Source: Paenibacillus aceti
GTDB taxonomy: Bacteria; Bacillota; Bacilli; Paenibacillales; Paenibacillaceae
Direction of reading: 5' to 3'
NCBI RefSeq assembly: GCF_003614185.1
Contig: NZ_KZ987724.1
Coordinates: 711,712 to 775,711, forward strand
DNA length: 64,000 nucleotides
Below are positions 44,136-53,870 of the stretch, one piece after another. A model generated the notes under the pieces. The model had not been told where the DNA came from, did no database searches, and was given only the letters and a program-made list of their open reading frames with translations. The translations under genes were made by a program, and so were the position numbers. Position 1 is the stretch's first letter, and each line of letters opens with the position of its first letter.

Positions 44136-45374
44136 TTGAAACATAGAGTAGTCATAACTGGAATGGGTTCTGTAACGGCCCTAGGCAACGATTTGGATAC
44201 GCTCTGGAATAATCTGATCCAAGGAAAATCTGGCGTGTCGCAGATCGAGGCCTTTGATGTTAGCGAATATACCACTCGGATTGCTTCTTCGGTTAAGGAT
44301 TTCAATCCTGAGGATTATATGGATCGCAAGGATGCACGCAGGATGGATCGTTTCGTCCAGTTTGCCGTCGCTGCTGCCAGCCGGGCGCTGGCTCATAGTG
44401 GTCTGAACATTGCGGAAGACACTGACCCGGAACGGGTGGGTGTCATGATCGGTTCAGGGATCGGTGGCCTGGGCACTTGGGAAGATCAACATTCTATTCT
44501 ACTGGAGAAAGGTCCGAAGCGGGTCAGCCCGTTCTTCATTCCGATGATGATTGCGAACATGGCTTCTGGCCAGGTGTCGATTCTGTTCGGAGCGAAGGGG
44601 CCTAACAGCGCTACGGTGACTGCGTGCGCGACCGGAACTCATTCCATCGGCGATTCGTACAAGCTGATTAAGTACGGGGATGCAGATGTGATGATTTGCG
44701 GCGGCGCGGAAGCAACGATCCGTCCAACTGGACTTGCTGGCTTCTGTTCGATGCGGGCGATGTCAACTCGCAACGATGATCCTACCAGAGCGAGTCGACC
44801 GTTCGATGCTGAGCGCGACGGCTTTGTTATGGGAGAAGGCTCTGGCGTATTGGTTCTGGAATCCCTGGAGCATGCTCAGAAACGCGGGGCCAAGATCTAC
44901 GGTGAGGTAATCGGCTACGGATTGAGCGGGGATGCCTATCATTTGACTGAGCCGGATCCTAAGGGACCGGAGCGTTGCATGAAGATGGCGATTCGCGATG
45001 CCGATATCGATCCGAGTGAAATCGATTATATTAACGCGCATGGTACATCTACTCCTGTTGGAGACAGGTCGGAGACCATCGCTATCAAGCGTGCTCTAGG
45101 CGATCATGCTTATAAGGTAGCGGTCAGCTCGACCAAATCGATGACGGGTCATCTGCTTGGTGCGGCAGGGGGCGTGGAAGCGGTCATCTGCGGATTAACG
45201 CTTCAGCATGGAATAATAGCACCGACTATTAATCTGGAGCATCCAGATCCGGAATGTGACCTGGATTACGTCCCTAATGAAGCAAGACAAGCAGATGTTA
45301 GAATAGCTATGTCTAACTCTTTTGGATTTGGCGGGCATAACGCCACCATAATCCTGAAGAAATTCGAAGCATAA
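44136..45374 (+). CDS. fabF: Beta-ketoacyl-ACP synthase II
   Basis: The TTG at 44136 lies about seven bases after GAGGTGA and gives [19 protein letters not shown], matching known FabF starts; a GTG six bases earlier is less well placed. The 412-residue enzyme has the catalytic Cys in [15 protein letters not shown], the two His in [12 protein letters not shown] and [13 protein letters not shown], and [11 protein letters not shown] near the end. It elongates acyl-ACP and governs temperature adaptation of chain type. Confidence 0.97.
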   Translation: MKHRVVITGMGSVTALGNDLDTLWNNLIQGKSGVSQIEAFDVSEYTTRIASSVKDFNPEDYMDRKDARRMDRFVQFAVAAASRALAHSGLNIAEDTDPERVGVMIGSGIGGLGTWEDQHSILLEKGPKRVSPFFIPMMIANMASGQVSILFGAKGPNSATVTACATGTHSIGDSYKLIKYGDADVMICGGAEATIRPTGLAGFCSMRAMSTRNDDPTRASRPFDAERDGFVMGEGSGVLVLESLEHAQKRGAKIYGEVIGYGLSGDAYHLTEPDPKGPERCMKMAIRDADIDPSEIDYINAHGTSTPVGDRSETIAIKRALGDHAYKVAVSSTKSMTGHLLGAAGGVEAVICGLTLQHGIIAPTINLEHPDPECDLDYVPNEARQADVRIAMSNSFGFGGHNATIILKKFEA

Positions 45375-45386
45375 GGGGTCAGTCAG

Positions 45387-46079
45387 TTGAGTGGAGATTT
45401 GAAGCAATTACAGCACAAACTTCAACTGGTATTTCACAATAAGCAGCTATTAAGACAGGCTTTTACCCATGCATCTTATGTGAATGAGCATCGCTTCAAC
45501 CAGCATGAGGACAACGAACGTCTGGAATTTCTCGGCGACGCTGTTCTGGAGCTGACGGTATCGGAGCATTTATATCGCTTGTTTCCGGACCGGCCTGAAG
45601 GCGAGCTTACGAAGCTTCGGGCTGCCATTGTCTGCGAGCCGTCATTGGTACGGTTCGCAGAGCGCCTGGAGTTCGGGAAATATGTACTGCTCGGTAAAGG
45701 GGAGGAAATGACAGGGGGAAGAACCCGGCCTGCCCTACTGGCAGATGTATTTGAATCTTTTGTAGGAGCTCTGTATTTGGATCAGGGCCTGGAGGCGGTC
45801 ACCGCTTTTTTGCATCGCTATATTTTCTCGCAAATTGTGTTTGACGGGAAGCTTCAGACCACCGACTATAAAACGGAGCTTCAGGAGTTAACCCAGCATC
45901 ATAATATGGGAGCCTTGGAGTACCGGATTGTTGAAGAACGAGGCCCGGCGCATGAACGTGAATTCGTCTCGGAAGTATGGATGGACGGACGCAGTTTGGG
46001 GCGCGGGTCCGGTAGGTCAAAGAAGGAAGCCGAGCAGCAGGCAGCGCAGATCGCGCTGGAAAGACTGAAGCAGGCTTAA
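45387..46079 (+). CDS. rnc: Ribonuclease III
   Basis: A 230-residue enzyme starting with TTG after AAGGGGTC. The catalytic signature is [19 protein letters not shown]; a second acidic site is in [18 protein letters not shown]. The C-terminal double-stranded RNA-binding domain (about 155-228) ends [20 protein letters not shown]. It cleaves double-stranded RNA in rRNA precursors and regulatory duplexes. The rnc-smc-ftsY order of Bacillus is kept but interrupted by a minus-strand gene. Confidence 0.97.
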   Translation: MSGDLKQLQHKLQLVFHNKQLLRQAFTHASYVNEHRFNQHEDNERLEFLGDAVLELTVSEHLYRLFPDRPEGELTKLRAAIVCEPSLVRFAERLEFGKYVLLGKGEEMTGGRTRPALLADVFESFVGALYLDQGLEAVTAFLHRYIFSQIVFDGKLQTTDYKTELQELTQHHNMGALEYRIVEERGPAHEREFVSEVWMDGRSLGRGSGRSKKEAEQQAAQIALERLKQA

Positions 46080-46161
46080 GTTTTATAAAAAAGAGTTCAA
46101 AAAGTTGGTTTTCTGCATCGAGAAGTTGGATGAAGCTAGGAAAGCGAGTTTTTTGAACTTT

Positions 46162-46210
46162 AAGGGGCTGTCCTATTACCATTTGTATGGCAAAGGATAG
46201 CCCCTTTTTT
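46162..46210 (+). terminator. Rho-independent terminator after rnc
   Basis: AAGGGGCTGTCCT (46162-46174) pairs with AGGATAGCCCCTT (46194-46206), followed by T. A second long A/T-rich hairpin (AGTTCAAAAA with TTTTTTGAACT) lies just upstream at about 46095-46160. Confidence 0.85.
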
Positions 46211-46271
46211 GCGTCGCATCTGTTGTTGTCCGCTGACACCATGACAGGAGTTGCTATTAGCTACTGTCCGC

Positions 46272-47696
46272 TTAAGGCGTAAGCAATTGGCGAATATCTC
46301 TCATGATCGTTAGCGTATCTACGCCACCGTGATTGCCTAATAGAATGATCGTCAGGCCGTCGCCTTGCTCTCGGGATAGCCCCGTGGCGTAGCCTGTACC
46401 GCTGCCATTGTGGAACACGACTGGCCTATCGCCCGTCTGGTCCATCATCCAGCCGTAGCCATAATTTTTATGGGAGTAGGGAGTAAGCATTTTATCAAGA
46501 GAGTCCTGGCTTAATATGTCAGTCGTATTTAAGGCTCTATCCCACTTTAACAGGTCGTCGACCGTCGAATACAGGCCGCCAGAGCCGGGTTGAGTGTAAT
46601 ACTTGCCAGCCAGCGTCCATTGATCGGATTTCGATACATACCCTTTGATCGTAGGCGTGTGCTCATCGGCAACTCCGGTGTGAGTCATTTGCAGCGGCCC
46701 GGTGAATTGCTGGTGGATGTAATCGGCGTAGCTCATGCCGGACGCCTGTTCGATGATATAGCCTAGCAGCATATAACCGCTGTTGCTGTATTTGAAGTCT
46801 GTGCCGGGTTCGAAGGCTAACGGTTTATTTTTGATCGCCTCCATCGTTTGTTGCAATGACAAGCCCTCGGTACGCGGAAAATTGGATACAAGCCCAGATG
46901 TATGGGACAACAGCATATGCAGCGTAATTTCATTTCCTTGTGGAAATCCGGGAATATAAGTATCCAGCGTGTCGTCCAGATGTAGCTTGCCGCTCTCAAC
47001 CAGCTTCATAATAGCTGCCGCGGTGAAGGATTTGGTCAAGGAGGCGATTCGCGATGGGTCATCAGGTGAATTTAAGCTCTCAGGACCGCTCAGGCCATAG
47101 CCTTTGCGAAGCAGCACTTCGCCATGATCAGCGATGAGCGCGATGCCTGAAAATTGATGCCGGATGAGATAATCATCGGCCTGGGCTGCGGCTTCCGCAG
47201 TAATCGTGCTATGATCCGTCGTCAGCTGCAGCTGGCGAACCGGATTTGCGGAGCTCGAGATTTCTGCTCCGAGCGCTTCGACAAGCGTGCGCAGCGGAAC
47301 CATCGTAGTGCTATCGATGGACAGAGAAGGAGCGGGCGCTTGTATACGGGTATAGCCGTTTACGATGAAATCTCGGGTTTGTGGACGGTGAACGATCGTA
47401 TTTCCATGTAGCTGCAACTCGGTCGCACGTTTGTCCTTATTCCAGCTAACCTTGGCCCCTAGCAGCTCAGCAGCTTCGCGCAGCGGAACATAGGTCGTTC
47501 CCTGATAAATGAAAGGCCGGGAGCTCGTCCAGATGATCTGTCTGCCGTCAAGCAGCATGTCTGGAGCCACAGTCGTCTTTGTAGCCGTCGTGACACTCTT
47601 CGCGTTGGCTTGAGAAGGGGCTCCAGCTAATGTACCGAGGAGCATGGAAGAAATTACAATCGGAAGCAAGATGGCGCGTCGTAGAGATTGGTTCAT
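46272..47696 (-). CDS. Secreted serine hydrolase (class C beta-lactamase / DD-peptidase fold) with stalk domains
   Basis: A 474-residue exported protein. Residues 1-33 are a signal peptide ending near QANA. Residues about 45-165 hold two copper-amine-oxidase-N-like segments (TTYVPLREAAELLGAKVSWN and TTMVPLRTLVEALGAEI), as in the wall hydrolase at 3911-4834. Residues about 180-470 are a penicillin-binding/beta-lactamase fold: Ser219-x-x-Lys222 (SLTK), YSNSGY as motif 2 and HNGSGTG as motif 3. It may be a D-alanyl-D-alanine or D-amino-acid peptidase or an esterase; real beta-lactam hydrolysis is not implied. It lies antiparallel between rnc and smc, so it is an insertion into a conserved operon. 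Confidence 0.88.
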   Translation of the reverse strand: MNQSLRRAILLPIVISSMLLGTLAGAPSQANAKSVTTATKTTVAPDMLLDGRQIIWTSSRPFIYQGTTYVPLREAAELLGAKVSWNKDKRATELQLHGNTIVHRPQTRDFIVNGYTRIQAPAPSLSIDSTTMVPLRTLVEALGAEISSSANPVRQLQLTTDHSTITAEAAAQADDYLIRHQFSGIALIADHGEVLLRKGYGLSGPESLNSPDDPSRIASLTKSFTAAAIMKLVESGKLHLDDTLDTYIPGFPQGNEITLHMLLSHTSGLVSNFPRTEGLSLQQTMEAIKNKPLAFEPGTDFKYSNSGYMLLGYIIEQASGMSYADYIHQQFTGPLQMTHTGVADEHTPTIKGYVSKSDQWTLAGKYYTQPGSGGLYSTVDDLLKWDRALNTTDILSQDSLDKMLTPYSHKNYGYGWMMDQTGDRPVVFHNGSGTGYATGLSREQGDGLTIILLGNHGGVDTLTIMRDIRQLLTP

Positions 47697-47869
47697 GTTG
47701 ATCTCCTTTATCCATAGTTGTCTATCAGACTAGCAAACCTGCTGGAAGATTTCAAGATTCATAGTGCTCTGAAAAAAGCACTGAAAAAAGCCTGTCCCCA
47801 TGCCTTTCGTCCTTCTGTCCCATGGGGTAGGTGTGTGTTACAATAGTCGTTAGAGGTGATCGTGAACGT

Positions 47870-50800
47870 ATGTTTTTGAAAAGGATAGAATTAGCGGGTT
47901 TTAAATCATTTGCCGACAAGACGGAGATGGAATTCGTCCGCGGCATTACCGCTGTTGTAGGACCTAACGGCAGTGGGAAGAGTAATATCTCCGACGGGAT
48001 CCGCTGGGTGCTGGGAGAGCAGAGCGCCAAATCTCTGCGCGGCGGCAAGATGGAGGATATTATCTTTGCCGGCAGCGATGCGCGCAAGGCGGTGAACTAT
48101 GGCGAGGTTTCTCTGACCCTGGACAATGGCGACCAGGCTTTGCCGCTGGATTTCAGCGAAGTTACGGTAACGCGCAGAGTCCACCGCAGTGGAGAGAGCG
48201 AGTATCTTATTAATAAGCAATCCTGCCGACTAAAGGATATTACCGAGCTGTTCATGGATACCGGGATCGGCAAGGAAGCCTATTCAATTATCGGACAAGG
48301 GCGGATCGAGGAAATTCTGAGTACGCGTTCCGAGGATCGCCGCGGTATTTTCGAGGAGGCTTCAGGGATTGTTAAGTATAAGAACCGTAAGCGGGACGCC
48401 AAACGCAAATTAGATGACACGGAGCAGAACCTGCTGAGAATTCACGATCTGGTCAGTGAGCTGGAGGATCAAATCGGACCGCTCCGGGAGCAGTCCGAGA
48501 AGGCACTTAAATATAAACAATTGCGGGAATCGCTTAAAAATATAGAAATTTCCTTGTATGTGCATCAGATTGAGCAGATCCATGAATCATGGAGCGTAAC
48601 GAATCAGCGGCTAAGCGAGCTGAAGGAGGAAGAGCTGGCTCTGTCGACGGTCGTGTCTGCCCATGATGCGAAGCTGGAGAGCGATCGGCTGGCACTCCGT
48701 CAAGTTGAGGACAAGATTGAGATTCTGCAGAATCAGCTGTTGGAGAACAGTGAAAAATATGAGAAAAGCGAAGGCTTCGGTGAAGTTCTAAAGGAGCGAT
48801 CCAAGAACCTGACTCAGAACCGCGAGCAGCTGCAGCAATCTCTGGCGGCGAGCGAGGAACGCTTTGCTCAGCGGGATGCAGAGATGAAGGCGCTGGCTGA
48901 GAAATTCGCCGCTGCCGAGCAGCAACTGCTGGCGCTGCGCGAAGAGCTGCAATCTGAAGAAGTGAAGCTGATCGGGGTTACCGGCGGAATCAGTCAGGAG
49001 CAGGAAGAAGGCTTGAAGGGTCAATTGCTGGAGATTATGAACCAGATGGCCGGGATGCGTAATGAGATCCGCTACAATGAACAGCAGAAGGAAGCTGTGC
49101 AGCGCCGGATGCAGCGTTCCGAGGAAGAAGGAAGCAAATGGCAGGAGCAGCTGGAGCAACTGAAGGATAAGAAGAGCCAATTGGAGCATGTTCTGCAGCA
49201 GCTTGGAGCGGAGATCGCCGAGCTGCGCGGTCAATATATAACGGAGAGCGAGCGCTGTCAGTCCCTGCATCGATTAGTCGAGGAGAGTCAGAACGGCATC
49301 CGCAAATGGGAGCAGAAGCGTGAAGGCCTCGTCTCAAGACGCGATACGATGAAGGAGATGGAGGAGGACTTCGACGGCTTCGCCCTCGGCGTCAAGGAAG
49401 TGCTTAAGGCCGCCCGCAAGTCCGTGCTGCACGGGGTTCATGGCGCGGTAGCCGAGCTCATCCGCGTGCCGGAGAAGCTGGAGATCGCGGTGGAGACAGC
49501 GCTTGGCGCTGCTATGCAGCATATCGTCATGGAGAATGAAGCGGTGTCGCGGCAGGCGATATCGTTCCTCAAGCAGCGGCAGCTAGGCCGAGCGACCTTC
49601 CTGCCGCTCGATGTAATCCGACCAAGGCAAATCTCGGTCGCTGATAAGAGGCTGATGGAGGACGCAGACGGCTTTGTCGGTATCGGTGCGGAGCTGGTAG
49701 GCTATGATCTGCAGTACGGCAATATTGTCGGCAGCTTGCTTGGCAATGTGGTCTTTGCCAGTGACCTGGAGCGGGCCAACAAGATGGCTGCTCGCTGCCA
49801 GTACCGCTTCCGGATCGTGACGCTGGATGGTGATGTCGTTAATGCCGGTGGCTCGATGACCGGGGGCAGTCAGCATCGCAAGAACAGCAATTTGCTCGGA
49901 CGTAAGCGTCAACTGGATCAACTGGCCACAGACATCCGTGAGGCGGATGAAATGCTGGACAAGCTGCGCAAGGGCCTGACCGATGTGCGCGAGCAAGTCA
50001 GTGCTTCTGAGCAGCTGCTCGAGAAGCTGCGCGAGGCAGGTGACCATAAGCGCAGTGAGGAGCAATCCATCGCTGGCGACCTGAAGCAGGTTGATCATGA
50101 ATGGAGGCATGTCTCTGAGCAATTCGAGCTATATGGTCAAGAGAAGAGTCATTATATCAAGGAGATCGAAGAGCTGAAGCAAGCGAAGGAGCAGGCCGAG
50201 AAGAAGCTGGTCGAGCTAGAGAAGCAAGAGCAGCATGTCCAGCAATCGATTCAAGCGGCTGAATATGCTCGCAAAGCGAATGAATCAGCGAAGGAAGAGC
50301 TGCAGGATCGGCTGACCGGACTTAAGGTTCGTGAAGGCAAGTTGGATCAGGAATGCTTCTCGATACGTGAGCAATTGCGGCGCTCGGAGGAAGACTGCAG
50401 TATTCTGAAGCGGGAGCTGGATCAGAATCGCAGTATTTTGCAGTCGATTGTGGCAGACTTAGAGAAGAATGTTCAGCAGAGCGCAACGCAGCGTGAAGAG
50501 CTGAATGAATATAAATTGAAAAAAGAGCAGGCCGGAGAGCAGCTTGAGCTGGAAAGAGCCTCCCGGGTGGTGCTCGTCAAGAAGCTGGCTGACGGTGAGA
50601 ATGAGACGAAGGAGCAGCGCCTTGCGCTTAAGGCGGTAGAGGAGAAGCTGCGGCAGACGGAAATTCAGGCCAATCGGCTCGATGTAGAGCTGGAGAACAT
50701 CTTAAGCAAGCTGAGCGATGACTATGAACTGAGCTATGAAATGGCGAAGCAGCGCTATCAGATTCCTGAGGATGTGCCCGCTGCACAAGCCCAGTCCAAG

Positions 50801-51442
50801 GAGCTGAAAAGGCAGATTACGCTGCTCGGCGAGGTGAACCTCGGCGCGATCGAGGAATATAGCCGGGTCAATGAACGCTATCAGTTCCTGACGGAGCAGA
50901 AGAATGATCTGGTGGAAGCAAAGACGACATTATATCAGGTGATTCAGGAAATGGATGATGAGATGTCGAAGCGGTTCAAACAGACTTTTGATGCGATCAA
51001 ACGGGAGTTCAGCATCGTGTTCACCAAGCTGTTTGGAGGCGGCCGCGCTGATCTGCAGCTGATTGATCCCGATCATCTACTGGAGACCGGGATTGATATC
51101 GTTGCCCAGCCTCCCGGCAAGAAGCTGCAAAATTTACAGCTTCTGTCCGGTGGGGAGAGGGCTTTGACCGCCATGGCGCTGCTATTTGCCATCCTTCAAG
51201 TCAAGCCTGTTCCGTTCTGTGTGCTGGATGAGGTCGAGGCGGCTCTGGATGAAGCTAACGTCATCCGCTTTGCGCAATATTTGCGGGAATTTTCCGAGCA
51301 GACTCAATTTATCGTGGTGACCCACCGCAAGGGAACGATGGAAGAAGCTGATGTCCTCTATGGGGTGACGATGGAGGAAGGCGGCGTATCCAAGCTCGTC
51401 TCCGTGAAGCTGGATGATGATGAGACCGTGGAAATTGCCTAA
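47870..51442 (+). CDS. smc: Chromosome segregation ATPase SMC
   Basis: The ATG at 47870 follows AGAGGTGAT; earlier in-frame starts lack sites. The 1190-residue product has Walker A GPNGSGKSNISDGIRWVLGE, two long coiled coils (about 165-500 and 680-1020), a hinge around 510-670 (HGAVAELIRVPEKLEIAVETALG opening, GSMTGGSQHRKN closing), the ABC signature LLSGGERALTAMALLFAI and Walker B FCVLDEVEAALDEAN. With ScpA and ScpB it organises and segregates the chromosome. It is followed by ftsY as in Bacillus. Confidence 0.98.
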   Translation: MFLKRIELAGFKSFADKTEMEFVRGITAVVGPNGSGKSNISDGIRWVLGEQSAKSLRGGKMEDIIFAGSDARKAVNYGEVSLTLDNGDQALPLDFSEVTVTRRVHRSGESEYLINKQSCRLKDITELFMDTGIGKEAYSIIGQGRIEEILSTRSEDRRGIFEEASGIVKYKNRKRDAKRKLDDTEQNLLRIHDLVSELEDQIGPLREQSEKALKYKQLRESLKNIEISLYVHQIEQIHESWSVTNQRLSELKEEELALSTVVSAHDAKLESDRLALRQVEDKIEILQNQLLENSEKYEKSEGFGEVLKERSKNLTQNREQLQQSLAASEERFAQRDAEMKALAEKFAAAEQQLLALREELQSEEVKLIGVTGGISQEQEEGLKGQLLEIMNQMAGMRNEIRYNEQQKEAVQRRMQRSEEEGSKWQEQLEQLKDKKSQLEHVLQQLGAEIAELRGQYITESERCQSLHRLVEESQNGIRKWEQKREGLVSRRDTMKEMEEDFDGFALGVKEVLKAARKSVLHGVHGAVAELIRVPEKLEIAVETALGAAMQHIVMENEAVSRQAISFLKQRQLGRATFLPLDVIRPRQISVADKRLMEDADGFVGIGAELVGYDLQYGNIVGSLLGNVVFASDLERANKMAARCQYRFRIVTLDGDVVNAGGSMTGGSQHRKNSNLLGRKRQLDQLATDIREADEMLDKLRKGLTDVREQVSASEQLLEKLREAGDHKRSEEQSIAGDLKQVDHEWRHVSEQFELYGQEKSHYIKEIEELKQAKEQAEKKLVELEKQEQHVQQSIQAAEYARKANESAKEELQDRLTGLKVREGKLDQECFSIREQLRRSEEDCSILKRELDQNRSILQSIVADLEKNVQQSATQREELNEYKLKKEQAGEQLELERASRVVLVKKLADGENETKEQRLALKAVEEKLRQTEIQANRLDVELENILSKLSDDYELSYEMAKQRYQIPEDVPAAQAQSKELKRQITLLGEVNLGAIEEYSRVNERYQFLTEQKNDLVEAKTTLYQVIQEMDDEMSKRFKQTFDAIKREFSIVFTKLFGGGRADLQLIDPDHLLETGIDIVAQPPGKKLQNLQLLSGGERALTAMALLFAILQVKPVPFCVLDEVEAALDEANVIRFAQYLREFSEQTQFIVVTHRKGTMEEADVLYGVTMEEGGVSKLVSVKLDDDETVEIA

Positions 51443-51501
51443 TTTGCACATTTATTTTTCTTAGTTAAGAATATTGTTGAAGAAGATTGAGGAGGCAGCA
51501 T

Positions 51502-52512
51502 ATGAGTTTCTTTAAAAAACTGAAAGAGAGCATTTCTTCAAAAACGGAGTCCGTTACCAAACAGTTCAAGGACGGCTTGGAGAAGACGCGGAAAGGCTTC
51601 GTGGAGAAGGTCGCTGACCTGATCACTCGCCGCAAGAAGATAGACGAGGAGTTCTTCGAAGAATTGGAAGAGATCCTGATCGGTGCCGATGTAGGCGTGA
51701 ATACAGTGATGCAACTGATTGACGATCTGCGTGATGAAGTGAGGAAGCGTAAAATCGAGGACGCAGCCGATCTGCAGCCGATTCTATCGGAGAAGCTTGT
51801 CGAGCTTCTGCGTGGAGACGAGAATAATGATCTGCGGCTGAACCCGGACGGCATTACCGTTATCTTGTTCGTCGGGGTGAACGGGGTCGGCAAGACGACG
51901 ACCATCGGCAAGCTGGCCCATCATTACAAGCAGCAGGGGAAAAAAGTGATCATGGCTGCCGGAGATACGTTCCGGGCGGGCGCGATCGAGCAGCTTGAAG
52001 TATGGGGGGAACGTGCCGGCGTCGAAGTTATCAAGCAGCATGCTGGCTCAGACCCGGCGGCAGTGATGTTCGATGCGGTACAGGCTGCGAAGCAGCGCGG
52101 AGCAGATATTCTGCTCTGCGATACGGCAGGACGGCTGCAGAATAAATCGAATCTGATGGAGGAATTGAATAAAATATTCCGAGTCATCCAGCGCGAAATC
52201 CCGGGTGCTCCGCATGAAGTGCTGATGGTGCTTGATGCGACAACGGGGCAAAATGCGCTTTCTCAGGCGAAGCTTTTCGGCGAGAAGAGCGGTGTTACAG
52301 GACTTGTATTGACCAAGCTTGACGGCACGGCCAAGGGCGGCATCGTCATAGCGATCCGCCAGGAGCTTAGTCTGCCGGTGAAGCTGGTCGGTCTTGGGGA
52401 GAAAATGGAGGATCTGCAGAAGTTCGATTCCGAGCTGTTCGTGCACGGTTTGTTCTCTGGCTTGATCCAAGAGAATGAAGAAGAGGAAGCTGGCTACAAT
52501 AGTATAGAATAA
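51502..52512 (+). CDS. ftsY: Signal recognition particle receptor FtsY
   Basis: The ATG at 51502 lies after GAGGAGGCAGC. The 336-residue product has a short charged N-terminal helix, then the NG domain: GTPase motifs GVNGVGKTTTIGKLA, DTFRAGAIEQL, DTAGRLQNKSNLMEEL and TKLDGTAKGG. It docks ribosome-SRP complexes at the membrane with Ffh, encoded 1.4 kb downstream. The acidic A domain is minimal, as usual in Bacillota. Confidence 0.97.
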   Translation: MSFFKKLKESISSKTESVTKQFKDGLEKTRKGFVEKVADLITRRKKIDEEFFEELEEILIGADVGVNTVMQLIDDLRDEVRKRKIEDAADLQPILSEKLVELLRGDENNDLRLNPDGITVILFVGVNGVGKTTTIGKLAHHYKQQGKKVIMAAGDTFRAGAIEQLEVWGERAGVEVIKQHAGSDPAAVMFDAVQAAKQRGADILLCDTAGRLQNKSNLMEELNKIFRVIQREIPGAPHEVLMVLDATTGQNALSQAKLFGEKSGVTGLVLTKLDGTAKGGIVIAIRQELSLPVKLVGLGEKMEDLQKFDSELFVHGLFSGLIQENEEEEAGYNSIE

Positions 52513-52592
52513 GGTTAGATAGGAACGATTTTGGGCTCATGCCCATATTCTGACCATAGAAGTCAAGATGAACGGATAAGGAGGCGACAAAG

Positions 52593-53240
52593 ATGGCTAA
52601 TACACATACTTACCCGCGCCGTGAAGAGGTTGCTAATGCAATCACGCATGGTATCGGCGCGATGCTGAGCCTGGCCGGGCTGGTGCTGCTCATCGTCTTT
52701 TCAAGCATGAAGGGCAATGCCTGGCATATCGTCAGCTTTACGATTTACGGAGTCAGCATGCTGCTGCTCTACGTTTGTTCCACTCTGGTGCATAGCTTCA
52801 AGGAGGGCAAGCTCAAGGATCTGTTCGAATTTTTCGATCATTCTTCGATCTATGTCTATATCGCCGGAACCTATACGCCGCTAATGCTCGTAGCGGTCCG
52901 CGGCCCGCTCGGCTGGAGCCTGTTCGGCATCGTGTGGGGCATCGCTCTGTTGGGCGTGCTGTTCAAGGCCTTCTTCGTGAAAAGATTCCTGTTCATGTCA
53001 ACTATCTTCTATCTGCTTATGGGTTGGTTGATCATCGTAGCCTGGGGTCCGCTTACAGCAGCGGTTCCGCAGCCGGGGATTGTCCTTTTGGCGGCCGGCG
53101 GAATCCTGTATACGCTGGGCACGATCTTTTATGTATGGCGTATATTCCCGTATCACCATGCGATTTGGCATCTGTTTGTACTAGCGGGAAGCATTACTCA
53201 CTTCTTTGTGATTCTGCTGTATCTTTTGCCGCATCATTGA
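52593..53240 (+). CDS. trhA: Hemolysin III family / PAQR membrane protein (TrhA)
   Basis: A 215-residue, seven-helix membrane protein with ATG after AAGGAGGCGACAAAG. Conserved family motifs are EVANAITHGIGAMLS, LYVCSTLVHSF, DHSSIYVYIAGTYTP and the C-terminal HAIWHLFVLAGSITHFF, whose His residues form a probable zinc site. In E. coli TrhA (YqfA) affects membrane energetics and fatty acid balance; haemolysis is historical naming. It is inserted between ftsY and ylxM, where Bacillus has no such gene, and has its own downstream terminator. Confidence 0.9.
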   Translation: MANTHTYPRREEVANAITHGIGAMLSLAGLVLLIVFSSMKGNAWHIVSFTIYGVSMLLLYVCSTLVHSFKEGKLKDLFEFFDHSSIYVYIAGTYTPLMLVAVRGPLGWSLFGIVWGIALLGVLFKAFFVKRFLFMSTIFYLLMGWLIIVAWGPLTAAVPQPGIVLLAAGGILYTLGTIFYVWRIFPYHHAIWHLFVLAGSITHFFVILLYLLPHH

Positions 53241-53262
53241 TTTATGTGTTGAAGATGACTCT

Positions 53263-53296
53263 GGCCGCCGTTGGCTCGCTGACGGACGGCCTTTTT
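53263..53296 (+). terminator. Rho-independent terminator after trhA
   Basis: GGCCGCCGT pairs with ACGGACGGCC (53282-53291, one bulge), followed by TTTTT. Confidence 0.82.
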
Positions 53297-53329
53297 CTTG
53301 TCTGAAACCGGCGCTGATCTTAGTGAATT

Positions 53330-53377
53330 ACATGTTAAGGATTTTCGCTTGACAACATGTTAAGGATTCGCTATTAT
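53330..53377 (+). promoter_or_regulatory. ylxM-ffh promoter with a perfect 14-bp direct repeat
   Basis: TTGACA (53349-53354) and TATTAT (53372-53377) have a 17 bp spacer. ACATGTTAAGGATT occurs twice, at 53330-53343 and 53355-53368 (25 bp period), one copy upstream of the -35 and one filling the spacer. It could be a regulator-binding site. Confidence 0.8.
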
Positions 53378-53430
53378 TAGGAATGTTGATACGCTGTAAA
53401 GTGTTTTTCCTTGACGGAGGGGGTGCCCAA

Positions 53431-53784
53431 ATGAGTCAAGAGAATAAGCTTGAGAAGACGAATCGGATCAACCTGCTATTCGATTTCTATGAGACCCTGC
53501 TGACAGAGAAGCAGCAGACGTTTCTCAAATATTATTTTTTGGATGACTTCTCCCTCGGGGAGATTGCAAATGAAAGTGGCATTAGCCGTCAGGCGGTATA
53601 TGAGCATATCAAGCGCGCTGAGGAAGTGCTCGAAGCATATGAAGAGAAGCTTGGGCTGCTGAGCAAGGACGAAGAGCGTTCGAGAATGATCACTGAGATC
53701 AAACATTTGATAGAACAGAATGACTTGTCTTCGGTACATAAGGAGACGATCCTGGATTTGCTTCACCAGGTGGAGCGATTGTAG
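53431..53784 (+). CDS. ylxM: YlxM family putative DNA-binding helix-turn-helix protein
   Basis: The ATG at 53431 follows GGAGGGGG. The 117-residue protein resembles sigma-factor region 4: LLTEKQQTFLKYYFLDDFSLGEIANESGISRQAVYEHIKRAEEVL (helix-turn-helix residues about 18-60) followed by a coiled C-terminus. YlxM always precedes ffh in Bacillota and in streptococci modulates SRP pathway GTPase activity, so an SRP-related role is more likely than general transcription control. The promoter upstream drives ylxM and ffh. Confidence 0.93.
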   Translation: MSQENKLEKTNRINLLFDFYETLLTEKQQTFLKYYFLDDFSLGEIANESGISRQAVYEHIKRAEEVLEAYEEKLGLLSKDEERSRMITEIKHLIEQNDLSSVHKETILDLLHQVERL

Positions 53785-53870
53785 AATTGAAGATAAGCCT
53801 AGAGATAGAGTTGAATTTAACTTTTTGAGCAAGTTTTAATGTGTGGACTATGAATGGAGGTGACGGTGCA

